Below are positions 1-12,182 of a DNA stretch of 64,000 nucleotides, piece after piece; the stretch's first letter is position 1, and every line of letters starts with the position of its first letter. Both the position numbers and the translations under genes were made by a program. The stretch is taken from contig NC_090981.1 of assembly GCF_040807025.1 (NCBI RefSeq), positions 43,639,317-43,703,316 of the forward strand, written 5' to 3'. Origin of the DNA: Struthio camelus (Eukaryota > Chordata > Aves > Struthioniformes > Struthionidae). The notes below the pieces were generated by a model. That model saw nothing but the letters and a program-made list of their open reading frames with translations. It did not search any database and had not been told where the DNA came from.

Positions 1-1683
1 TTTACTGTTTTTAAAATCAGCTTATATATTAAGAAATCTAATTCACAGTATTTATTAGACTTTTGAGTATAAAATGTGCAACATTCATGTGTCTACTATT
101 TAATATAGTTTTAGTCTATTTAGAAAAATAAATAGTATAACATAAATTAGCAGAAGAAACAGTCTATGTTTTATATATAACTCTTTGTTGTACTGCACAA
201 GTGCTCTAAACAGTCCTTGAGGGGTTAATTTTGCATTCATTCAGGTGCTGTGTTTTGATAGGAAAAATGCTGGATGAATCAAATGTACAAATGCCATGAC
301 CTTTGTTTCTTCTGTCTTGTCCAGTGTGATGAGAGCTTAGTAAGTACCCTAAGACTGAGGAAATTCCAAAGGTTTAGGTGTTTTGATACCATTAATATAT
401 ATTTTAGTTTACTAAGGTCATGTGAATTTCAGACTTTTTCTGTATTTTTTCAGGGTTCCAGATTTAACAAATCTGCATATTTTACCTGTTAATTTGGGAA
501 TCTTATTGTTGTGACTGAACCATATATTTGAATCCCATAAAATGAGCAGTCAGCACTCAGTCAAGTGAATTTCACTTCATTATCTACAACTTTATCCACT
601 ATCTTTAAATAAGTAAATGAATAAATCCTATTGTAGAATGAGAGATTAGTCACTCATAAATCTGATAGACATTTAAGTTTTATATCAAGTCTATAATCAT
701 GGACTCCAAAATTTTAGAATAGCTGCTAACTGACCATTTGCAGGACTGAGTTCTAAAAGTACTTTATGTTTTAAACACAAAGTGAAGTTGGGCAGTGAGA
801 ACTGGAGTATTAATACTCTTTTTCTTTTTTTGCCCTTATTATGGCAATAAATTAAGAAACCAGTGACATACTATTTCAAAACAGATGAGAATTCTGCCCT
901 CATTTTAAGCTGACAGATTTTCTTCTAGGTAGACTGAGATTGTAACTGAGTTTCCTTGTTCTTTTCCTTCTTTAGCTCTCATTCTCCATCTCTGACTTAG
1001 GGATCACTAAGTAAGGAAGGAGCAGGGCATATTAAAAGAAAAGAAAGAATGAAATGAAGAAGCCTGAAGAATATTTCAGGCTAAAGAAAATGATTGAATA
1101 CAGAGCTCCCTGCCTTAGGGCTGGCTGTTCAGTCAGTCCTTGTGACTCTTCTTTTTCAGGGATATACCTGCTTGGTTTGGCTCTTACTGCATTAGAGTGG
1201 CTATGCTTCCTTAACGAATGCACTCATTACCATAGCAAACCAACCCGCTGCTGCTTGCTGCTCTGCTCTATATTTTATTTCCTCTTCTGGAACTTCCTAG
1301 GTCTTATAAGGCCTGGAGGTCCATGAACATACTGATATTCAGATAAGTCTAGTTCCAGCTGCTCAGCACTTTGTAAAGTAGGTTAGTTTTCCTGCCCCTC
1401 TTTAGCAGCCCTAGGAACACACCTTTCTATTTCTTTCTTTGTGTGTGTGTGTTGCCTTGTTTAGTACCAATTTTAATATCTTTATTCTTAGTCTTTACAT
1501 TTCTGAGGAAACTTTCTTATCTTTCATGGGATCAATAAACCTTTTATAGCGTGAGAATAGAGGTCTGCTTGTATCCCATTCCCAGTGAATTTCTCCACCT
1601 TTTCTCTGTTGGTGTCAGAAGTCAGAATGGTCTAATTCCTTCATGTGGTTTTCTCTTTGCCCAGATATTTTTTCTCCCGAAAC

Positions 1684-1721
<38 letters not shown>

Positions 1722-2239
1722 GACTGAGTGCTCCCATATGAAACCACCTACTGCTCTTTTAGTGGCTCGCGGATAGAATCGCAGTTTTGCTGGCTCATTG
1801 GCCCTGGGCTTTTTAGATCTCTATGCACTGCTACTAGTGAAATGCCCATGCCCCATATCTCTTGACCGTTATCTGACAACAAACATTTTTGTCTCAAAAG
1901 CCTTGTTTTCCAGTTACTTTCCCACAGGCTGGTAGGATGCAAAATGAGCAATACTAATTTTCAAAGAATATTTATTTTTTGAAGTTAAAACTGAAGAGCT
2001 GCATAATCTTATGGAAAGTTTTTGAGGCATATGCATTTGTTGTTTTGTATTGTTTGTGAGTGTTTCCCTTTTTCTGTGAACAAGACTTTTAAAAGTTTTT
2101 AAAGACATATGGCTTAAGCTGTAGATTGTGATGACTATCTACCTTAAGGTACCAACTGTTTTGATGCTTATTCTGTTTAGGAGAGTTTTGTTTCGTCCAT
2201 CCTTCTGTCTGAGAAAATGATCAGTAGCACCTATGTCAG

Positions 2240-2625
2240 TCCGTGCTAATGTTTGTTTTACCTGATCTTGATGACCTCCAAGGAGGGATACCTTGTAAAC
2301 TCCCCCCCCCCACCCAAATTCAGGCCATTCTAGTATGTTGCCATCCTTGTCATTAGAAGATGTTTCCTAGCATATAATTTAATTCTCCTGTGCTGAAATT
2401 TATTTTTGTTGTTCTGTCCATTGTTTTTACGGAGAACACGTTTATTCCCCATAGTCATCCTCTTTTAGCTAAATTATCGTAGTTCACTCAGCCTTTCTTT
2501 GTACGTCATCTTTTCTAGACTTCTGATAGTTTTGCTGCTGTCTTGTAGATTCATCATTTCATCCCTTCCATATTATTATGGGTTTTTTAGTGTGTAGCGT
2601 TCAAAATTGGACAGTGTGGACTGTC
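2240..2625 (-). mobile_element. Old CR1-type LINE relic (3' part)
   Basis: The + strand follows the familiar order of antisense CR1/L3-type LINE 3' sequence: CTTGATGACCTCCAAGGAGG, then TAGAAGATGTTTCCTAGCAT, then CAGCCTTTCTTTGTACGTCA, then CATTTCATCCCTTCCAT and CAAAATTGGACAGTG. Each piece corresponds in order and spacing to known CR1 segments, with heavy divergence. The element is therefore a truncated, ancient, inert copy in antisense orientation within the SCAMP1 intron. A C run at 2302-2311 interrupts it. Boundaries are approximate and the subfamily cannot be named by eye. Confidence 0.7.
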
Positions 2626-4627
2626 TAATTAACTTCAGCTGTCTTAATATACTGAGTAGAGAGAAAAAAGAAATAGTTCACATATTTGGTAGACTGTACG
2701 CGTGTTCCTGCATCCTTTTGTCAACAGAGGAATGTTTGCATCTCTCAGGCAAGCTAAAAAGAGCAGAACGGACAAGGCAAAAAAGATAGACTTTAACTGA
2801 AGCCACTCTGATATGATCCAAGGTTGTATGTGATCAAACTTTGCCAGCTTTTAGCTCACTTACCAGTTGCCACGTGGCTGCAAAATTCTCTCTTTTATGG
2901 ACATTCTGTTCCAGTTGAGGCATTCCACTGCAGGGTTGTAATAGTCCAGCTGATTCCTGGGAGAAAGCTCGTTCTTTGTGTAACATATCCTAATGAGGAC
3001 TTTGGTTTCCTCAAAACAGCATCAATAAAACATCACTGAAATGAACCTTACTACAAAAATCTGTTTCTTGCAGTCCAAATGGGACTGCAAAATAAAGTAG
3101 ATGTCAAATAGACAGCATCACTGCAACTTGTGACCTTTATCTAAAATTCACTTTCAGACAATAATGGGTGCTAAAACATAGTTAATTAAGGTGAGGATTG
3201 TGTGTCTAAGTAGGCTTCTTCTATACTATGAAGTTACACTAATAAAAATGAATTTGTGAGCCTGAATATTTCATTAAACCAATATAATTTCTCACTGTTT
3301 GCTCTTATTCTGGCATGAGTGACCTTTTTTAAACTCACCTTCTTTGTCAACTGAACTAGAAAAAGGCATTCTCAGGTCTCTTTACGTTGCTCGAGCTGGG
3401 CTGGTTCATTGAGGTTATTGTCATTTAGCTATTCTGTGGTACAGAGTTCTGCCACAGCCTTGGTTTGTTTCAGCCCTCAGGTAGTCATTATCTTGTAATA
3501 ACTTTTATCACAGTTGAATTCAAAGAGACAAATAGGAGGAAGATACTTAGAAAACTGTTACCCTGAATATAAAACAGCTGTCTTTTCATTTAATGGGAAA
3601 GTTTGTATATGTCACTTAGTGAATCCAGTGGCTCAAAGAATGAGTGCCTCTCTGGCACGCAGGAGTTAAGAGAAAGGGGAGAACTGTCAATGAAGTTCTG
3701 TGTCTTCATCTGTAGTTTGCTGCTAGTGAGTTTTTGCAGTTGAGATTCTTTGTAACAGCAGTGAAGTGCTGAAGTAGACCACTATGTTACCAGTTTTATT
3801 GCGCTAATAAGTGTCAGTGGCGTGTGTGACGTTGTTTCAACCTTCTTCTGCACTGATCCTATTCTCTTAGACCTTGTCCTGTTATCTGAACTGAAATTGT
3901 AAAGAGTATATCCTATCTGAAAGTTCAGATTCCACCAGAAGCTGGACCTTTCTAATAATCGATGGACTCTTCCTTTTTTTCCCAGTATTGACTAGGGGGG
4001 AAAAAAAAAGTACCACTCAGTAAACTTTCTCTTATTTATCAAAGAAAGGTAGGGATTTGGATTTGTACCCTGTGTTATACTTGTGATGCACGCACACAAA
4101 ATCTCTGAAATCGAGTTGCTTTGCTAACTTCTTGGAACAATACTAAAATATTTAAATATATTAAACACTCTTTATTTAAAAAGCACAAAGTTTTCTGTTT
4201 CTGATGATTCTTACAGCGGAATGTGATTTCGTTGAGGGAGAAGTGTTTTGAGTTCCTTCAGCCTTTCATGTAAAGATGTGGGCATTTTGATTTAAGGTTT
4301 TTTTCCAATAAGATGATTTAGGTTTTATTTAAGTACTAGTTGAGAGGGAAGAACCACCCTTGAAGAGTTTTTTCAGAATCTTTGTGTGTTATATAAACTT
4401 ACCAGCTCTTCTGTTACTCTTCCTTTCTAGTAAAAGCAGTGTGGACAAGGGAGAATTTAAATGTATATACAGAGCTAAGACTTTATTTTATTTTTTGTTG
4501 TGAACTCTTTATGCTACCTAGCTTCTTTATATTTCTCTGAGAAGTGATAAATAAGTAAACCTGTAAGGAGGAGGATGAGCTGTGAGAACTTACAAGTTTG
4601 AATGACCAAGATGCTTCTCTGAACTCT

Positions 4628-4649
4628 AAATAAATAAATAAATAAATAA
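4628..4649. repeat. TAAA microsatellite
   Basis: About five perfect TAAA units in the SCAMP1 intron. Confidence 0.85.
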
Positions 4650-5802
4650 CCATTGGTTCAAGGAACTGCTTGTGCACTCTTAACTATAAATAATTTACTT
4701 TATCCTGGTCCACAAGGACAGAAACAGTCCTTTGGGACAGCAGAATCACTCCTGAATCACTAGGTATTGCTGAACTGAAACAGAAATTCATTTTCATCCT
4801 TTTTAAGTGTCTGACAGAACTAACCACTGTGCCAGATAGCATGAAAATAGTAGTTGCAATGTTTCTTGCTATTGCTAAGAGAACAATTTATTTGAAATTA
4901 ATTGTGAAGTCATAATGCCAGTGCATTTTCTTCAGTAGAACTTGATAACCTCTAATATGACCTGCCAGTGAGAAAATGCCAGTATTGATCTGGAACCTGA
5001 GTACTGAAGAAGCAAATTTTAAAGACTGTTGATCTGAGAAATATTTGAATATGCCATATGATTTTAGGGTTCTAGAACAGCTCCTCATGGATTTTGTTTT
5101 ACTCAGAAACACTGTTACTAAGTAGTTCTACTTTTTTCCATGTAAGACAAAGAGTTTTTATCCAAAAGGATATTTTTGAAATATTTCCTTTTAAATTAGA
5201 ACATGTACAGTGATAATTTTATGGTGTCTTTTATTCCATTTGTAAGCTTTTCTCTAAAAAAACCCATATAGTTACATATTGTAATAGAAGGGCTGTGAGG
5301 TCTTCCATTTATTTACTTGTCTGGTTGTAAAGGGAAAATATTTAAATAAGTGCAAATATCTGTGTCCAGTATTTGCTGCAGAAGAAATATCAGTTACTGC
5401 AGCTGTGGAAACCTCTTTTACATTATTTTAATTGTCGTCTTAACTTGTTGATGCCCTAGGCATCAAGCCTTTGCTAGAAATCACTCTTAGGGACTCCCTG
5501 AGATTGAAAATGTTTTATGTTTATGAAAAGTTTTTTTTTCCTTCACCATGTATCTCATATTACTTCTGTTATATATTGGATTTTCTTGTTCAGTACTTTA
5601 CGTAGGAATTCTGACTTTACCTGAGAGTTAGAAAACTGTGACAAAACAATTGGCTTATTGCAAAGAGGGTATTGATTAATTGTTAGCATGCTTATGTTTT
5701 GTTTACAATACTCCATTTATTTGGGTATTATTTTAAGAGTTGAAATAATTTATTGTATAAACATAATGTAATTAAGACTCTTTTTTGGTTTTGGTTCTAC
5801 AG

Positions 5803-5962
5803 TCCATACAGTGACACTGTTTCTTAATATCTTTGGATGTTTGGCCTGGTTTTATGTTGATCCGACACGAGGGGTTGATTTTGGATTGAGTATCCTCTGG
5901 TTCTTGCTTTTTACTCCTTGTTCTTTTGTCTGCTGGTACAGACCACTTTATGGAGCTTTCAG
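5803..5962 (+). CDS. SCAMP1: SCAMP1 coding exon: first two membrane spans and E-peptide
   Basis: Coding exon of secretory carrier membrane protein 1, a four-span protein of recycling post-Golgi vesicles and endosomes that acts in vesicle traffic and exocytosis. The exon starts after a CAG acceptor with the last two bases of a split Phe codon (phase 1) and ends AG|GTAACA (phase 2). It encodes about residues 158-211: span 1 ([16 protein letters not shown]), a short lumenal loop ([11 protein letters not shown]), span 2 ([15 protein letters not shown]), and the cytosolic motif [11 protein letters not shown]. That motif is the SCAMP 'E peptide', which in SCAMP2 has been tied to late exocytosis and phosphoinositide binding. 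The Cys-Trp-Tyr-Arg-Pro core is intact. The N-terminal cytosolic region with NPF repeats and coiled coil is encoded left of the window. Identification is by recalled similarity to human SCAMP1; numbering follows the 338-aa human protein. Confidence 0.96.
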
Positions 5963-8017
5963 GTAACAACTTCAGCTTGGCCTAAGATATTAAAAAATAT
6001 TTATATATGTATATATATATATACACACACTTGCTGAAACGCATTATTCTTCTAATAGAATTTACAGAATTATCGTTATGACAATCCTTCAATATGATTT
6101 CATTAGAAACAAGTAGTATATCTGTTATTAGTTCAATTGCCATGTCTGAAACAGATGGCAACATTTAGGAATATCATAGAATATTTAAAATATTTATAGC
6201 TTCTGCTATTGACATAACATTTTTAGGAAATACTTAACTTTGTATTGGGCTAATTAGGTTTTTAATGGAAATTCTCATTAAATGTCTATCTCATCAGACC
6301 GAGAATCCGAGCAGGTCAGTAGTTAAGGGTTTATTACTACATTTTTGGTTTGGTGAATGACCTTGCTAAAACTCTGCACTTAAAATTTTACATTGTTAAG
6401 TAATCTACAGCGTCTGTTACTGCAATAGACTGAGATTCTTAAGAACAAGTAGAGCAGGTATATAGCTATCAAACTCCAGTATTTTCTGTAGCTTTTAGCA
6501 ATCTGCATTTCTCACGCCTGAGGCGCAGTATCTTTGTGTTTAAAAATACTATGGTTGGTTTGCATGCTAAATTGAGCTTTTTTGGTGAAAATTAGCATAT
6601 AGACATTCTAAAATCTTGTACTCCTGCAGTATTTCTTGCAAAATTATTTTAATGTTGAAGTGAGTTCAGGATATTGGAAAATCAGTTTCAATACACTAAT
6701 TTTTGTTGAGAAAGACTGATAGTCATTCATTGCAGTTGAGCATAACTTTTAGGCTAAATCAGATGGTTTTTTGCTGATCAAGAATATATTGCTATACCTA
6801 CACATCTTCGACCAATTATATAATTTATAGTTTCATGTGCTAAATTCTTATATTCTTATGGCTAAAATATGAGAAGGATATTTTTCATTTACTAGAACAA
6901 ATTTGTTCATGATATCGCAGTGTGGGTGCAAATTAAGATAAATAGAAAATACAGAAAATCACCAGCATTTTGAAGTGGTAGCTTTCATTAATTAATTTTA
7001 AACCTTACATGTTCTCTTTTAATAGTGTTTTTTTATATATAATGTTTTTTTCAAAATTAACTGATTTGTTGGAGGAGGTGTTCACAGTGTTACATTATCG
7101 TCCAGGGTTTTACATCTAGCAGATGTTAGCCTTTCTTAGTGAATATTGATTGTTTGGAAAAAGAAACTAAAGCTTTCATTTTCAACTTTCATTCAGTTTC
7201 TCAGCTGAAAATGAAACAGTTATTGAACTGAACTGTTTGAATAAATAGAAATTAAGAAACCCTCTTCTGCAAAAAGCATTGTTACTGGCAACATCTGGAT
7301 CTAGTTTCTTAATCTGTGACTTAACTAATTCAGTGATTTTTACTTTCTTTAGAACTCTGGCAGCAAGCACATCACGTAATTATTAGTTTTGATAATAAGT
7401 TGAAGTCTTTATTACAAGTTTCACCTGTGCATTTATTTTTGGTATTCTGACTGACTTTAAGGTTTCCAGTCTCTGTCAAGCTGGCATTTTAGTAATTTAA
7501 ACAGCCAGCATATTTTGCATATTTTACTTTTAAAGAACAGCTGCTTCGGTATTCTGATCTGCATTATGTTTTAATAATTCCATATTAGATTTTATTTCTT
7601 TTCACAAGTAAAAAATTTCTGCCACACTGACAGTGCTGTAAACATCAGCCTGAAAATAGAGCAGACTTCTGTTCTTCAAGCACTGTAGCAAAACTTACAT
7701 GGTGAGTCATATAAAGCCCGGCTATGTTCGGAACAAAACATTATGAGGCATACTAAGGAACAGTGTATTGTTGCTTTTCTCACCTCTGTTAGAGATGCAG
7801 GAGGCAAAAATACTGTATTATGGAAGAAGCAGCTCTTGTAATAAACACTTTACAAAACCACAGAATTAATGCCTGATATTTCAAGTCACCATCAATAAGT
7901 TAAACTGTATTCCCTCTAGTTCTTACCACAAGAGTATTTTACCTTGGTACTACAGTATTTGTCAAAAGGCATTAATTTCCTTGTGGCTTTAATCTTTTTT
8001 TTTCCCCCCTCTTTCAG
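5963..8017 (+). other. SCAMP1: SCAMP1 intron
   Basis: Phase-2 intron with a GTAACA donor and a T/C-rich tract ending TTTCAG. A (TA)n(CA)n microsatellite lies at about 6003-6030. The rest is AT-rich unique-looking sequence in which I see no gene, RNA or mobile element. Confidence 0.9.
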
Positions 8018-8119
8018 GAGTGACAGTTCATTCAGATTCTTTGTGTTCTTCTTTGTATATATCTGTCAGTTTGCTGTGCATGTACTTCAAGCTGCAGGAT
8101 TCCAGAGGTGGGGAAACTG
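8018..8119 (+). CDS. SCAMP1: SCAMP1 coding exon: third membrane span
   Basis: A 102-nt exon between a CTTTCAG acceptor and a GTGAGT donor, phase 2 at both ends. Joined to the previous exon it reads [18 protein letters not shown] and onward to AAGFQRWGN, about residues 211-244. It comprises the third membrane span, which is rich in Phe and Val, and the start of the lumenal loop leading to span 4. My recollection of the mammalian protein has HNW where this one has QRW; otherwise the segment looks essentially identical, showing strong purifying selection. The 102-nt length is a multiple of three, so skipping it would keep frame but delete a membrane span. Confidence 0.96.
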
Positions 8120-9843
8120 GTGAGTATTCTGCTTTCTGTAGCATTGTACTATCAAAACAAAACAAAACAAAACAAAACCTCTTATTTTATACAGAACCTG
8201 CATAGACTCTTTGGGATTATTTTTCAATAAAATTTTGTATCACTGGAGTTGTTGTATTTAGCATTCAAAAAAGCATTCTTAGAGTGTTCTTAATTAATTG
8301 AGAAAAGTGTATGAAAGGTATCCAGAGTGTGTAGTACTTCTGTTGTTAGACTGGTCAAAATTTTATCCTTTGACGTAAGCTACTTTGAACTAGGCTTTTA
8401 TACGTTACCTCCTCTATTTCAATGGTGTGTGGAGATGTTATTTGCTCTATATTTAGAATAAAGGCATAAATAAAACTAAGAGAAAATGAGAATAATTTCG
8501 GTGGTAATAGAATAATATATAAAGAGTATATTCTGTCATTAATTATTTGTAATTATAATTATTAATATACTTACCAATGAGATTTCTGGCTAAAATTTGA
8601 AGAACAAGTGGACACTGTATTCAGCTGAATATAGTTGTATATCTTTGATTTAAGTTACTATATTGGAAAAGCTAATCTCTTTGTCCGAATCACCTCCTTA
8701 TTCTGCAATAGTTGATTTTTCTTTTAGATGCTTACAAGTTTAAAAGTTGTTTTCCATAAAGCAACCTGTAGTAAGTTACTTTTACTTCAAATACAGTTTC
8801 TATTTGAAGTCTCAAGGTCTAATATTTAGATTTTAAAAGGAAAAGCTAGTAGTTTGGAATCATAGTCACCACTCTTGCAAAGAAGTCGATGAATTTGAAT
8901 TAACTAAAAGAACATACCCAACTAGTAGTACAGAGAGCTATGCCTAACAGTCCTGTAGCTGGGTAATGACATTTCTGTGTATGAGTGTTTTTTGCAGCTA
9001 ACCTCCAGATGCATGCAAGTCAGGCAAAACAGTATTGGTTTAGAACTGGAGTGTAAGGAAAAATCCTCTGTTACTATTTTTGCTGTCAAATCCAGTGTTT
9101 TGCTTTTCAGTAGATACCTCTTGATTGACATGAATAAAATAGTAAGGTAGTTTTAGAGGAGCAACTCTTCAAGTATGTGGAGTGTGCTTTTCCAAGATTC
9201 TTAGGGAAAGGGTAGGAAAAGGAGGCAGATCATTCAAAGATGCTAATTACAGTTTGGATTTTGGAGCTTTGTGGTAGAATCCAGTTGGACATAGCGGGTA
9301 TCAAAGCAATTTGAAACAGCAAGAAGAAAATTTTAAGGTTCTTTGGGTTTATAGAAATGTTTTGCTCTTTTCTGTAGAAGACTCTTTTCCCTCTTAGGGT
9401 CTTGTTTTTCCTAATGTAACATTTAATTTCCTGCTTTTGTGGTTTCAAGTTTGGTATTGTAGTTTATGTTGGTGTTAAGAACTTTAAGAATTGGGGAACG
9501 TTTAAAGTAGAGACTGCTATACCAGTATCCTGTCCCCCCCAGCTCTGTCCCTCTTTCTGTCCCTCATTTCTTCACCACTCTGCTCAAGGATAATCATCTT
9601 TCTCAAGCTTTGGCTTATAGTTTCACTGCATACATTGTGAAAATAGAATCAACGTTCAAAAAGCTTTTATAAAACAGGAATGTATTCATTTATAATTTCC
9701 ATGACTTTTTCTTCCAAAACACTCAACGTTGACCAGAACAAGGAGGCTATAAAACTTCTCTAGAGGTGGATACCTGTGGTTGAACAGTTCATGTGCTATG
9801 CTGATAAAGCTTATCTTTTTTTTTTTTTTTTTTCCCCCTTCAG
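8120..9843 (+). other. SCAMP1: SCAMP1 intron
   Basis: Intron with a GTGAGT donor. A short CAAAA microsatellite sits at about 8154-8178, immediately after the donor region. The acceptor is preceded by an 18-nt T run at 9816-9833 followed by CCCCCTTCAG. No gene-like content is visible otherwise. Confidence 0.9.
8154..8178. repeat. CAAAA microsatellite
   Basis: Five CAAAA units in the SCAMP1 intron, beginning 34 nt after the donor at 8120. Confidence 0.85.
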
Positions 9844-9961
9844 TGGATGGATTTCATCTCTTACTGGTCTTAATAAGAGTATCCCTGTTGGCATTATGAT
9901 GATAATCATAGCTGCACTTTTCACAGCATCTGCTGTTATTTCATTAGTTATGTTTAAAAAG
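9844..9961 (+). CDS. SCAMP1: SCAMP1 coding exon: fourth membrane span
   Basis: A 118-nt exon from a TTCAG acceptor (phase 2) to AAG|GTAAGT (phase 0), encoding about residues 245-284. It completes the TM3-TM4 lumenal loop ([17 protein letters not shown]) and carries span 4 ([21 protein letters not shown]) ending in Lys-Lys at the cytosolic face. The loop contains Asn-Lys-Ser, a potential N-glycosylation sequon, where I recall Asn-Gln-Asn in mammals; it lies too close to the membrane to be a likely acceptor. Splice signals are strong on both sides. Confidence 0.96.
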
Positions 9962-11788
9962 GTAAGTTACCTATTATTTCACACTTTTGTTTCCTATGTT
10001 TGATCTGGATTGTACTTTCCTGCTTGAGAGAGGTTCTCTCTCACAAACTAATGAGGATTAAAAGATATTCTTGGGAATCTTTCACAGCTCTGCCTTACTT
10101 ATTAACAACTATGCTTTTATAGCAATTGCATTTTTGCTTGTACTGTCATGGACAGAAACACTGTGTTTACAATGCACTTACTTTCTGCAAATTGAAATGT
10201 GAAAGAGTAGCATAGAGCAAGAGAAGTTGGGAGGTAAGTCCACATTGAAAGTACAGGAGAATGCATAAGCTACTAAATACCCAGGTTGTAATTTTCAAGT
10301 CTGTAGCAATTCCTCAGGCTGAGTGAAGCACAGCCTAATTCAAATGATTGCTAAGTTTCAGCTCTTATCAAAATCATTCCCATGAAGAGCAACAGAAAAT
10401 GGAGATGCCTGGCACCTGGGAAATGCATGTTTATTTCTCTGCTTGTATTATTTAACATTTTGTTGTCAGGTAGTGATTGCATAGCATAGAACTTCAGAGG
10501 AGGATGCTTTTTTCCCCTTGCTTCCTTTTTGTGAATTTCCAACCAGAAGGCCTAAGTTTAGATACTAACATGCTAGTAACTTTTTGATATTGGTTTGATT
10601 AAATGTAACTGGGAATTCCTATGATCATCTGCTGACAATTCTAATAATTCTACCTGATTTGTAAGTTAAACTTCGCCTGAAATTTTAAGTATAGCCTGGA
10701 GATCTTCTGTCTCCTTATTTGCTTTCTGTGTGAATACTCAGGTGCAGAAGAACGAAACAAATGAGAAAAATATATGGTGGAACATTTTTTCACATACTCT
10801 TTCTATGACACACATTTGGATTATTTTTGGAAAACTTGCATACTCAGATATGACCAGGTGTATCTTTATGGATGAGAAACAGTCACATTTATAAAAAAAA
10901 GAAATAAGTTACAACATTAGTTTTCTTGCTACACTTGAATGAAAATGTCTTTGCAATGTTATTTACAGTTTTATTGTCAGCTATTTAATTGACTACAGAT
11001 CAGAGATAGCATTTTAATTTTAATACTGAGATGATTAGAAGTTACTGAGGATTTGCTTTTTACTGTACTAGATATTATAAGCCATACTGTTTAAAAAGTT
11101 TGTAAAACATATTGTTTATATCTCTGCTATTATGCAGAGCTATTGGTCATCACAGTAGTTTAGCAGATATGTATCTATATTATTAGGACATTTTATCCAT
11201 TTTAATATTCAGTCATAGCTTAGCTTAATAGGTTCTTGTAGACATGTAAATCTTACAGACCTTAAAATGTGTCTAAAGAATTAGTATAGAAAAAATTTAC
11301 CAGAATGTTATTGACACAGTGGATTCAAAAATTAATTTTTTGGTTTTGCTGCCTGCCATTTCTTTTAACATGCACTTACTAACTCTTCAATTAGTAGGCC
11401 AAGTTGTATACAAATTGAGACAGAAAAAGCTTTTGCAAGCGTCTATGGCTCTGTGCTATGCTCAGGCTGCTGCTGCCTGTTTGTGTGTTGAAGTACGTGG
11501 TGTCAGGCGGGAGGTACCACACCCATTTCTGGAAAGACCTGTGAGAACTCCTAACTTGCACAAAAATGCAGGTACTGCTACAGCAAAGCTGCGCCTGCCG
11601 CAGGCGAATCAAAGCTGTAGGGTTTGTAGGAAAAAAAAGCCATTTACTCATTTCCTGATCCTCCCAAGCAGACGAGCAAACCAGGTTTCCCCGCCACACG
11701 GTTCTGCTTTGTTTGGAGACTTTGTTCTTGCTCTGCCAAGAAATGGAAGGCCTCATACGCTTTTCTCCTTGCTTTCCCACCTCCCTAG
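9962..11788 (+). other. SCAMP1: SCAMP1 last intron
   Basis: Phase-0 intron with a consensus GTAAGT donor and an acceptor ending CCTCCCTAG. Its last 200-300 bp are less AT-rich than the rest. A 179-codon open frame from 11319 runs through it and into the last exon in the wrong frame; it has no recognisable domain and is not considered a gene. Confidence 0.9.
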
Positions 11789-11953
11789 GTGCATGGTCTC
11801 TACCGCACGACTGGTGCTAGTTTTGAGAAAGCGCAGCAGGAGTTTGCAACAGGAGTGATGTCCAACAAAACTGTACAAACTGCTGCAGCAAATGCCGCGT
11901 CAACAGCAGCAACCAGCGCAGCTCAGAATGCGTTCAAGGGTAACCGAATGTAG
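11789..11953 (+). CDS. SCAMP1: SCAMP1 last coding exon: cytosolic C-terminus
   Basis: The exon begins after CCTAG in phase 0 and runs to a TAG stop at 11951-11953. It encodes 54 residues, about 285-338: [20 protein letters not shown], then [17 protein letters not shown], then an Ala/Ser/Thr-rich stretch ending KGNRM. This cytosolic tail is typical of long SCAMPs. The last residues differ from the mammalian ending as I recall it (NQI). Adding the four exons gives 180 complete codons plus the split Phe, which reaches 338, the length of human SCAMP1, so no residues appear lost or gained across the four exons. Confidence 0.97.
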   Translation: MHGLYRTTGASFEKAQQEFATGVMSNKTVQTAAANAASTAATSAAQNAFKGNRM

Positions 11954-12176
11954 AGAAATATAAAAAGTTATTACGGTTCTCTTTGACTGTACTTTTATTT
12001 TCCAGTCACTTACTATATTCCCTAAAAGCCTAGATCAAAATACACACAGCATGTTTGTCTGTTCTTCAGCTGTGCATGGGTAAAATGGGAAATGTTTGTT
12101 TTATTCTATTATAAATGTATTTATTTTTAAAAAGATAACCGTTCTTTGCCCCTCTTTAAAATGTTGCATTCTAGAA

Positions 12177-12182
12177 AATAAA
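12177..12182 (+). terminator. SCAMP1: Candidate proximal polyadenylation signal of SCAMP1
   Basis: AATAAA 224 nt past the stop codon, in the context GAAAATAAAACC. It would produce a short 3'UTR. Another AATAAA at 12252-12257 is close by. Confidence 0.45.

Larger units (their letters stand above)
1..5802 (+). other. SCAMP1: SCAMP1 intron (partial, 3' part)
   Basis: AT-rich sequence with no supportable exon. It ends in a polypyrimidine stretch and a CAG acceptor just before the exon at 5803, so it is read as the 3' part of the intron preceding that exon. The preceding exon, which should encode the stretch leading into the first membrane span, was looked for and not found here, so it lies left of the window. 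Contents: a 31-nt T run at 1688-1718, an old CR1-like LINE relic around 2240-2625, a 10-nt C run at 2302-2311 inside that relic, and a TAAA microsatellite at about 4628-4649. Short open frames in the stretch show no recognisable domain. Confidence 0.8.

Noticed and set aside
5772..5969. Antisense open frame over a SCAMP1 exon
   Set aside because: Mirror of the conserved SCAMP1 coding exon; the + strand translation is the real one.
11319..11858. 179-codon open frame on the + strand
   Set aside because: It runs from intron into the last SCAMP1 exon in a different frame from the real protein and crosses a good splice acceptor. No recognisable domain; a shadow.
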